This document shows positions 18,017-24,375 of a stretch of DNA of 64,000 bases, piece by piece. A program made the position numbers and the translations under genes. Under the pieces are notes generated by a model. The model made no database searches, was not told where the DNA came from, and saw only the letters and a program-made list of their open reading frames with translations. Numbering within the stretch: position 1 is the stretch's first letter; every line of letters starts with the position of its first letter. The stretch lies in the NCBI RefSeq assembly GCF_004137795.1, contig NZ_NWTM01000002.1, positions 372,001-436,000 on the forward strand, read 5' to 3'. Source of the stretch: Pectobacterium zantedeschiae. GTDB taxonomy: Bacteria > Pseudomonadota > Gammaproteobacteria > Enterobacterales > Enterobacteriaceae.

Positions 18017-18723
18017 GACGTGACGATCCTGAGCGCTGGCGTATCGCTGTCTGCCTTGCGCAGGCTATGTAATATCGGTTGAGCATCTCCCCAGCGATGG
18101 CCGCACGGCGTGAGTTGCAAGACAGCCGGAAAGTGCTGATCAACCAGCTCCATATCGTGTAACACGGCCAGAATGGTTCTGCCTTCGGCGTGAAGCTGCT
18201 TGATAATCTGCAAGAGTGTCTGCGTGGTTTGGCTATCGATACCGGTAAAAGGCTCATCCAGCAGAATAATCGGAGCCTGTGTCAGCAATAGCCGCGCGAA
18301 GAGCACGCGCTGTAGCTGCCCACCGGATAGGACACCAATATGACGGTTGGCGAAATCTCCCATGGAGACGGCGTCGAGTGCGTCAATGGCTTTACGGTGC
18401 CAGTGGGTGTTAATACTGCGTAACAACCCGCGATGGGGCAACGACCCCATGAGCACCAGATCGCGTACGTTAATTGGAAACTGCCGATCGAATTCGGAAA
18501 GCTGTGGCAAATAGCCGATAGCATTCTCTTTGCCGTCATTACCGAGGCTGAACGTGCCATAAAGCGGCGGTAGCAAACCTGCCAGCGTTTTCAACAGCGT
18601 GGATTTTCCCGTGCCGTTCGCGCCAATAATCGCCGTTAGCGATCCCTGATGAAAACAGCCGCTGAGCGTTGCGAGTGGCGGTTGACCACGGTAGCCAAAG
18701 GCTAATTCCTGTAGGGCAATCAT
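18013..18723 (-). CDS. Zinc ABC transporter, ATP-binding protein
   Basis: A 236-residue ABC ATPase. Walker A GANGTGKST, signature LSGGQLQR, Walker B IILLDEPFTG and the H-loop VLHDM are all present. The ATG at 18723 overlaps the stop of the 36-residue peptide gene as ATGA, so translation is coupled. The longer frame to 18993 has no family support. It would power the zinc permease. Confidence 0.92.
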   Translation of the reverse strand: MIALQELAFGYRGQPPLATLSGCFHQGSLTAIIGANGTGKSTLLKTLAGLLPPLYGTFSLGNDGKENAIGYLPQLSEFDRQFPINVRDLVLMGSLPHRGLLRSINTHWHRKAIDALDAVSMGDFANRHIGVLSGGQLQRVLFARLLLTQAPIILLDEPFTGIDSQTTQTLLQIIKQLHAEGRTILAVLHDMELVDQHFPAVLQLTPCGHRWGDAQPILHSLRKADSDTPALRIVTS

Positions 18724-18830
18724 GACAACATCACCGCCCACCCCACCATCAGCCACAGCAGCGCTAACAGCAATGAAACCAGTAACACGCGCTTCAGCGC
18801 GGAAAGAGAGTAAAAATTTGTCATCATCAT
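18720..18830 (-). CDS. Small membrane peptide, first gene of the zinc operon
   Basis: A 36-codon frame too short for usual gene calling: MMMTNFYSLSALKRVLL, then a leucine-rich membrane helix and a WLMVGWAVMLS end. Its TGA overlaps the ATPase start (ATGA), and the Zur box begins 17 bases upstream of its start. Three consecutive ATG codons make the exact start uncertain. One positively charged segment followed by a single helix suggests an inner-membrane peptide. It may assist the transporter, or serve only to couple translation of the ATPase; the sequence does not decide. Confidence 0.6.
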   Translation of the reverse strand: MMMTNFYSLSALKRVLLVSLLLALLWLMVGWAVMLS

Positions 18831-18846
18831 CGGTAAAAATATCAAT

Positions 18847-18861
18847 TGTTATATTATAACA
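18847..18861. promoter_or_regulatory. Zur box
   Basis: TGTTATATTATAACA; on the operon strand TGTTATAATATAACA. This equals the core of the enterobacterial Zur consensus. Placed just upstream of the peptide gene, it would block the zinc importer when zinc is sufficient. Confidence 0.8.
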
Positions 18862-19050
18862 TATCACTTTTTGGCGATGAGGGTAGAGGCAATAGGTAAA
18901 AAAGTATGTAAGTCGATTAGGTTTGGTTGTAAGTGGTTGCTGGGGCGGGAGTGCAATATTTCGTGCGCCACACAGCTGACAAAACCCAGCCAACTTATAT
19001 CGCGATGGCGCTTCTTTTCACGGCGTAAAAAATTATGCTGAGGAGATAGC

Positions 19051-19128
19051 AGGCTTAGGATGAGCCGCATGGACGCGGCGAAAGCTTGCGCCACGTATGG
19101 AACGTGTCGCAAGCGGTCCGTTAAGCCT
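19051..19128. other. Structured element with a three-way-junction fold
   Basis: An outer stem AGGCTTA (19051-19057) pairs with TAAGCCT (19122-19128). Inside lie hairpin A (GCCGC/GCGGC, 19064-19079) and hairpin B (CTTGCG-c-CACGT pairing with ACGTG-t-CGCAAG, 19085-19113). No credible protein frame explains it. It sits in the 486-bp gap between the zinc operon and the phosphoesterase gene, ahead of the hairpin at 19183. It may be an interspersed repeat or an unannotated structured RNA; the strand is undecided. Confidence 0.5.
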
Positions 19129-19182
19129 GATACCGACGAAGGCACCGCTTTAGCGGCATAATTTCCGCCAAAAGCCGGGGTT

Positions 19183-19209
19183 CATAGGGGGCTGGCGTAG
19201 CCCCCTATG
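19183..19209. terminator. Strong hairpin, terminator-like
   Basis: CATAGGGGGCT and AGCCCCCTATG form an 11-bp perfect stem around GGCGT. No T-run follows on either strand, so it may be part of the structured element or a factor-dependent stop rather than a classical terminator. It is downstream of the phosphoesterase gene. Confidence 0.5.
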
Positions 19210-19316
19210 TCGGGCGCGTGCTGCGACGTAGCATGAAGAGAACGGTGTTTGAAGCGCACGAAACCACCTCTAGTTCTACATAACCAATGTGACTAAAAGC
19301 CAATTCCATGAACACA

Positions 19317-21140
19317 TTACACCGCCGATAAATTCCCCTGCATATCAACCACAAAGCGGGTGGCGGGCTCATCGTTGATATAGCCGGCGAGAATTTTCAG
19401 CATCAGGCCGAAGCGGTATTGCAGGCTGTCCGGCGGCAGTGTGGTCGTCGGCGTATAGGCCGCCAGCAGTGCGCGATACTGTTTCACCCGCGCCGCCGGA
19501 ATATCCTGCCAGGCCAGATCGCTGCCGTTGCGCAGGCAATACCAGTCGGTCACTAGCGTAAGCAGAGAAATATCCTGTAACCCATCGGTGCCTGCGACCT
19601 CGCTCGGTTTACGCTGGGCGGCATCGGGCAACGCTTTGGCGCTGAGCGGCTCTTTTTGTTGCGCGACCCACAACAGATCGGCACAGTTCAGCGTGTTGAT
19701 AAGGGAGGATAAATCTTCCGGCCAGTCTTTCACCAGAAAACGCTGGCGAACCAGCAGGGCCAGATGATGATGCAGGAAGTCGTAATAATCGCGGCTTTTC
19801 AGAATATCGCCCAGCGGTTCGCCAGTGCGATCCAGCTCTTTCTGATAAAACGGGAACAGATGGTTGAACTGCGGTACGTTGCGCAGAACCAGCGTGTCGA
19901 TATCGACTCGATCGCTATGCAGCGTCGCCAGCTTCATGGCTGGGGGATAAGCAGCCAGTGACGGCACCGCCACATTCACCAGCGTCCCCTGTGAACCGCG
20001 ATACACGCCAGTGTCGTTGACGTGCAGGTGCCCGCTGAAGTGCAGGCGGATTCCGGCCGCGAGTGCCTGTTCGGCCACCTCCGGGCGTGGTGTACGCTTG
20101 ATGAAACTGTTGCTGCCAAAGAGCTGTTTTTCATCCTCTACCGTGCCGTCGAGGAAATCGACCAGCGGATAGTGCGAGAACACTAGCAGCTTTTTATTCT
20201 GCGCTTTTGCCCGCTGTACCACCGACTTCACCCACGGCAGCATGAACGGCTTCTCGGTCAGCAATGCGTTCCAGCCCGTATTACTGCTGGTTGAGTAACC
20301 TTCAATACCTTCACGTTTTTCCGGGCCGTCTTTGACCTGATACACGTTGGCGTCGATAGAAAGCAGCCACAGTCCTGCTTCCGGCTCTACCAGATAGGAG
20401 GCATCCACGATATTCCACTGCTTGCTGCCGTCCGGCGAGCGGGCGAGATACTGGCGTTTACTGAGTTCATCGCTGTCGCCAAACGGCGTTTCCCAGTGCA
20501 GGAAGTCATCGCGCTTAAAGAAACCAAACGGTTTCATCAGCGGCAGGCCGCGTTCGTAGCCGAGTGCCTGCATCTTGGCGGTGACGATCAACGCCTGCGC
20601 ATCGCCAAGCTTAACGCCGGGTTTGCTACTCAGCATCGTGCTGGTGCCGTCGGCGTTGAGCATTCTTTGCCAGGAGTCATCCCCTTGTGGACGATTGACA
20701 TCGTGGTTGCCCGGTGTGGCGAAAAAGCGCATGCCGTAACGTTGCTCATACTGCGTCAGGATGGTGGCGATGCCTTCAACCGTAGGCTGTTGGCCATCAT
20801 CAGAATAATCGCCGGACAGCACGACGTATTTCACCTGCTGTTTTGCCAGTTCGTCCAGCGCGGCCAGCAGCGCAAAGTAGGGCTCGTTGAAGATGCGGGT
20901 CGAATTCACCGAATCTTTCAGGGTGCGAATGGTCAGCTTCTTTCCGGTCTGTGCATCGGGCAGGCCGTCAAAATCGTAGTTGCCATAAATATTGTGAACG
21001 TGGACATCCGAAATAATGGCAATACGTAGCGGACTGGCGGGTGTTTCTGCGTCGGCGTTCGCGTGAAAAAAGCCGCCAGCTAGCGTGATAGCGCTGCCTG
21101 CACCGAGCTTGACGAAGGTTCTGCGAGTGAGTGATGTCAT
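19317..21140 (-). CDS. Tat-exported metallophosphoesterase
   Basis: A 607-residue calcineurin-like phosphoesterase. The twin-arginine signal SLTRRTFVKLG is followed by a hydrophobic stretch and an Ala-rich cleavage site near residue 30. The metal motifs run in order: DVH, GDYSDDG, GNHD, FSHYP and SGHLH. The C-terminal third is a helical extension. I chose the ATG at 21140 because CGGAGAC lies before it; an ATG five codons earlier has no ribosome-binding site. It is 25 bp downstream of the kinase gene, so it belongs to the leftward arm of the glycan locus. It may remove phosphate from a periplasmic substrate. Confidence 0.85.
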   Translation of the reverse strand: MTSLTRRTFVKLGAGSAITLAGGFFHANADAETPASPLRIAIISDVHVHNIYGNYDFDGLPDAQTGKKLTIRTLKDSVNSTRIFNEPYFALLAALDELAKQQVKYVVLSGDYSDDGQQPTVEGIATILTQYEQRYGMRFFATPGNHDVNRPQGDDSWQRMLNADGTSTMLSSKPGVKLGDAQALIVTAKMQALGYERGLPLMKPFGFFKRDDFLHWETPFGDSDELSKRQYLARSPDGSKQWNIVDASYLVEPEAGLWLLSIDANVYQVKDGPEKREGIEGYSTSSNTGWNALLTEKPFMLPWVKSVVQRAKAQNKKLLVFSHYPLVDFLDGTVEDEKQLFGSNSFIKRTPRPEVAEQALAAGIRLHFSGHLHVNDTGVYRGSQGTLVNVAVPSLAAYPPAMKLATLHSDRVDIDTLVLRNVPQFNHLFPFYQKELDRTGEPLGDILKSRDYYDFLHHHLALLVRQRFLVKDWPEDLSSLINTLNCADLLWVAQQKEPLSAKALPDAAQRKPSEVAGTDGLQDISLLTLVTDWYCLRNGSDLAWQDIPAARVKQYRALLAAYTPTTTLPPDSLQYRFGLMLKILAGYINDEPATRFVVDMQGNLSAV

Positions 21141-21165
21141 TGATGTCTCCGGCATTATTTATTTT

Positions 21166-22080
21166 TTATAACGGATGGCTGTATAACGCATAATCATGAC
21201 AGGCAATCAATCGTGCGCCGTCGAGCGCATCACCCATCGGGGCGGCGAGTTGGGATTGCCATTCGTCCGGTAGCCACGGACGAATATGTAGGCCAATGCT
21301 GCCCATGAGCGATAAGCGAGGCGTGGCATGGCGTGCCACGGCGGCCAACAGCAGGCTGATTTCGCTGGCCGTCTGCGCCAGCAGCGCGTGAGAAACGGCA
21401 TCGTCCTGCTGAGCGCAGTCAAATACGCGGCGAGCGAACTGCGCATAGTCACCCGGTTTCGCCTGCTGGCTAAATGTTTGTAGCGCGTAAAGCGTGTTGG
21501 CGGCCTGTGCGTGCGCTGCGCTGGCGGAAAAGAAGTTGTCGATGTGTTGACTTAGCGCGGACGGTGCGCTCCAGCCTTGTAGCACATCATAGGTGTGTTG
21601 CAGCGCCGCCAGCCCGAGGCGTGCGCCGCTGCCCTGATCGGAAATCGGGAACTCATGGCCGCCGTACGCCGTAATCGTCTGGTTCTGCCACGCCAGCCCA
21701 CAGGAGCCGGTTCCGGCAATGACCACGCCCGCGTCTTTTCCTTGATTGACGGCCAGACAGGCACCGAGCGCATCGGTATTGAGCACCTGAGTGGCATAAG
21801 GGTGAGGTAATGCCAGAAAAGCCTCGTAGGCGGTACGATGTTCCGCGCTGGCGAGTGCCAGTCCGACTTTCAGACGGCATGCGTCATTCTGTGAAAGCCC
21901 GCTATGTTTCAACGCCTGTGTGATGGCATCATCCACCGACTGGCGCACGCTCTCCACGCCGAGCAGCAGATTGGCGCGGCCGCCGTGCCCGTGTCCGAGT
22001 GGTGTACCGTCGTCCCGATAAATACGCGCCCGACAGCCTGTGCCGCCGCCATCCACGCCTGCATAGAGCCATGTCGTCAT
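21166..22080 (-). CDS. BadF/BadG-family kinase, probable glucosamine kinase (GspK type)
   Basis: A 304-residue ASKHA-fold sugar kinase. The phosphate-1 motif GVDGGGTGCRARI and the phosphate-2 region VIAGTGSCGLA are intact, followed by GGHEFPISDQGSGARLGL (140-157), which matches GlcN/GlcNAc kinases of the BadF/BadG group. It would phosphorylate an amino sugar released from an imported oligosaccharide. Its ATG overlaps the stop of the half-length paralog (ATGA). Substrate choice between glucosamine and GlcNAc is not certain. Confidence 0.82.
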   Translation of the reverse strand: MTTWLYAGVDGGGTGCRARIYRDDGTPLGHGHGGRANLLLGVESVRQSVDDAITQALKHSGLSQNDACRLKVGLALASAEHRTAYEAFLALPHPYATQVLNTDALGACLAVNQGKDAGVVIAGTGSCGLAWQNQTITAYGGHEFPISDQGSGARLGLAALQHTYDVLQGWSAPSALSQHIDNFFSASAAHAQAANTLYALQTFSQQAKPGDYAQFARRVFDCAQQDDAVSHALLAQTASEISLLLAAVARHATPRLSLMGSIGLHIRPWLPDEWQSQLAAPMGDALDGARLIACHDYALYSHPL

Positions 22081-22628
22081 GATGCGCGTGCTCCTGAATT
22101 CAGATAAGGAAGACAGGCCACCGCCAGATCGCCGCTGAGGCTGACGGTTTCAGTCTGTGAGTCTGGCAGGCTGTTGAGCAGCAGAGCCAGCTCGCTGGCA
22201 CAGCGAGTTAGCAACTGCACCGCCAGCGCATCCTCTGGGTGTGTGAGCACAACATACCCGAGCATGGTGTAATCGGTAGCCTGCGCCTGTTTTGACCAGT
22301 CGATCACGCGATCGACATGCTTATCGAAGTGTTGAAACAGCGCTTCGCTGAGTGGCGTAAGCGGCGTGATGCTCTCAACGGCCTGAAGCATCTCCTGCAC
22401 CGCCCACAGTCCCAGCCGCGACAGGCTGCCCGGGTTGCCGATGGGAAAACTGTCGCCGCCGCGACAGGTCAGGAGGCCGTCATGCCAATGTAACAGCCGG
22501 GTAAAACCGCCCGTCACTAGCAGATAGCGGTTTTGCCTCGGCCAGCGCTGCTCACACAGCGCGTGCTCCTGCGACCGATCAAAGGGGCGATCGCCATCAA
22601 TGTCGATCTCCCTCAGTTGCCATTTCAC
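22077..22628 (-). CDS. Half-length BadF-type kinase-like protein
   Basis: A 183-residue protein related to the C-terminal part of its neighbour: GGDSFPIGNPGSLSRLGL (57-74) lines up with GGHEFPISDQGSGARLGL of the full kinase. The N-terminal ATPase motif DGGGT is missing and the DQGSG stretch is changed to NPGSL, so catalysis is unlikely. The frame is intact and coupled on both sides: its GTG start overlaps the binding-protein stop (GTGA), and its own stop overlaps the kinase start (ATGA). That argues for a kept role, perhaps as a regulatory or heterodimer subunit, rather than a decaying pseudogene. Confidence 0.65.
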   Translation of the reverse strand: MKWQLREIDIDGDRPFDRSQEHALCEQRWPRQNRYLLVTGGFTRLLHWHDGLLTCRGGDSFPIGNPGSLSRLGLWAVQEMLQAVESITPLTPLSEALFQHFDKHVDRVIDWSKQAQATDYTMLGYVVLTHPEDALAVQLLTRCASELALLLNSLPDSQTETVSLSGDLAVACLPYLNSGARAS

Positions 22629-23932
22629 GGTGCGCTTTTCCGCTGTTGTTGATTCGTCGCAATCGTTTCATTGAGGCGCTTCACATCGTTTGACGTCAGG
22701 CGCAGGTACTCATCAAACGACACCTGATCGTTCAGGTATTGGGTAAAACGTGTCAGGATGATGGGATACAGCTCGTTCGCGCCCAGACTTTCCATGCGTT
22801 CCCAGTCGAAGACGTAAGACGGGATCTTTTTGATCTCTTCGCGTGCGGTGTTCAGGCCGTCGATCACGTGCTTATCTTTGGTCTGGTAGTGCAGATCGGC
22901 AATATCCGCGCCGACGATGATATTGAAGCGCTCGGCGATCTCACGTTGCAGCGGTTCGCTGCCCAGCCACTCCATGAATTCGGCGACTTCCTGTGGGTGT
23001 TTGGTGGTGGTGAACGGCATGATGAAAGTCGCGCCGCCCATTGAAATACACTTCTCTTTACAAGGCGCAGGCAGTACTTTCCAGTCAAAACCGTCGCCAA
23101 TTTGCTTACTGAACTGGTTCAACAGCCAGTTACCGGAGAAATAGGTCACGATATTGCCGTTCACGAAATCGTCCGCCATGCTCTTGTACTGACCGCCGCC
23201 CGCCGCGCCCCACATTTCACGTGGGAACACGCCTTCATCCGACCAGCGTTTCAGATCTTTAATCCACTGCTGCGCTGCCGCATCTGGGAAGTTGATCAGC
23301 CCGTCTTTATCGTAGCGTGCGCCGTAAGAGTAAGCCGGGCCGGAGAAGCGGAAGCCGCTACGGTCGATGGTGAAGGGAATATGAACGCCGGTTTTTTCCG
23401 CGACCAGCTTCGAGGCTTTCATCAGATCATCAATCGTGTAGCCCGGCTGTGGTAGCGGAACGCCTGCCTGTTCAAACAGCGTCACGTTAATAAACGGTAG
23501 GTCGGCGGTCCAGGAGGCGACAAAACCCGGCAGCGCATCGGCTTTATGCACGCCTTTTACGCGCATGACCTTTTCGATACCCGTGCTATAGCGTTTCTCA
23601 AAGGCGGCCGGGTCTTTCAGATAGGGGCGTAAATCCAGCGTATAGCCGAGTAGCCCCATCTGCGTAGTTTTAGCAATATCGGGGCCTAAGCCCGCCGCCA
23701 ATTGCATCGGCAACTGTGTTTGCAGCGCGTTATAGCCAGTGCTGACGAAATTCACATCGATGCGTTCATTACTTTGAGAGAAGGATTTAACTTTCTGCTC
23801 CATGAAATGCACTAATTCGGGATCGTCGTCACTATATAAAAATGTTATTTGCGTTTTGGCGGCTAACACGCTGTTGCTGAATAACCCCAGCGCAAGGGCG
23901 GAAAAAAATAACGCGGTATTGGGACGCATCAT
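22625..23932 (-). CDS. ABC sugar transporter, extracellular binding protein
   Basis: A 435-residue family 1 (MalE/UgpB-like) solute-binding protein. Signal peptide MMRPNTALFFSALALGLF is cleaved near VLA-AKT. The mature part starts TQITFLYSDDDPE, and GLGPDIAKT plus MGGATFIMPFTT are typical. I chose the ATG at 23932 with GGAG seven bases ahead; upstream ATGs are too close to that site. It is likely the binding protein for the permeases and ATPase at 27949-31123 on the other arm. Ligand probably an oligosaccharide with an unsaturated uronic acid end (inference from GH105). Confidence 0.88.
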   Translation of the reverse strand: MMRPNTALFFSALALGLFSNSVLAAKTQITFLYSDDDPELVHFMEQKVKSFSQSNERIDVNFVSTGYNALQTQLPMQLAAGLGPDIAKTTQMGLLGYTLDLRPYLKDPAAFEKRYSTGIEKVMRVKGVHKADALPGFVASWTADLPFINVTLFEQAGVPLPQPGYTIDDLMKASKLVAEKTGVHIPFTIDRSGFRFSGPAYSYGARYDKDGLINFPDAAAQQWIKDLKRWSDEGVFPREMWGAAGGGQYKSMADDFVNGNIVTYFSGNWLLNQFSKQIGDGFDWKVLPAPCKEKCISMGGATFIMPFTTTKHPQEVAEFMEWLGSEPLQREIAERFNIIVGADIADLHYQTKDKHVIDGLNTAREEIKKIPSYVFDWERMESLGANELYPIILTRFTQYLNDQVSFDEYLRLTSNDVKRLNETIATNQQQRKSAP

Positions 23933-24029
23933 AAACATCTCCACATCATAGGTTTGATTAATGGCTGAAATACCCTGGCGTTAGCTGCGGGGTTATTTTT
24001 ATTCCTGTGATTTATTCTCTGTTCTAATT

Positions 24030-24045
24030 AATGCAAATTTGCATT
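24030..24045. promoter_or_regulatory. 16-bp palindrome, candidate operator 1
   Basis: AATGCAAATTTGCATT is a perfect palindrome, repeated exactly at 24226-24241. It is about 100 bases upstream of the binding-protein start. Likely target of the LacI-type regulator at 31123. Confidence 0.65.
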
Positions 24046-24144
24046 CAACTGTCATTTTCATCATGCAATCATGGACAGAAGCCCGACTGATTTATGTGAG
24101 ACAGGTTAAAGATATTTTAAATGTTGGTTTAAATAAAGTATTTT

Positions 24145-24160
24145 TGTGATATTAATCACA
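24145..24160. promoter_or_regulatory. CRP site, perfect half-sites
   Basis: TGTGATATTAATCACA has both conserved half-sites TGTGA and TCACA with 6 bases between. It lies between the two operators and could serve both divergent promoters. Confidence 0.75.
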
Positions 24161-24225
24161 TGTATAAATATGAGAATCTTATTTATTAATGCGAAATGTC
24201 AATAAATGAATGCAAAAGACAATTT

Positions 24226-24241
24226 AATGCAAATTTGCATT
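24226..24241. promoter_or_regulatory. 16-bp palindrome, candidate operator 2
   Basis: Exact second copy of the palindrome at 24030-24045, 196 bp away (about 18.7 helical turns at 10.5 bp). It is 135 bases upstream of the 820-residue protein start. Two sites allow looping by a tetrameric LacI-family protein. Confidence 0.65.
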
Positions 24242-24375
24242 GTTATTGCGAGTTTACGGTGCAGGGAATTGCCCGTCGCCCTAAATATTGGCATTGCATG
24301 CACAGCGAGAGTGCAAATAAGTTGAGTCATAGATTTTCGTTATTTTATCTGTCAAAACCGTAAACAGGATTCCGC

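Larger units (their letters stand above)
23933..24375. promoter_or_regulatory. Divergent control region of the glycan locus
   Basis: A 443-bp AT-rich gap between the binding-protein gene and the 820-residue protein gene. It contains the two identical palindromes (24030-24045, 24226-24241) and the CRP site (24145-24160). No coding frame is seen. Confidence 0.75.

Noticed and set aside
16236-18723. Manganese importer
   Set aside because: Three histidine ligands and the Zur box upstream favour zinc.
18864-19145. A 93-codon minus-strand frame across the structured element
   Set aside because: Its sequence is unlike a folded protein and it spans the hairpins; no ribosome-binding site.
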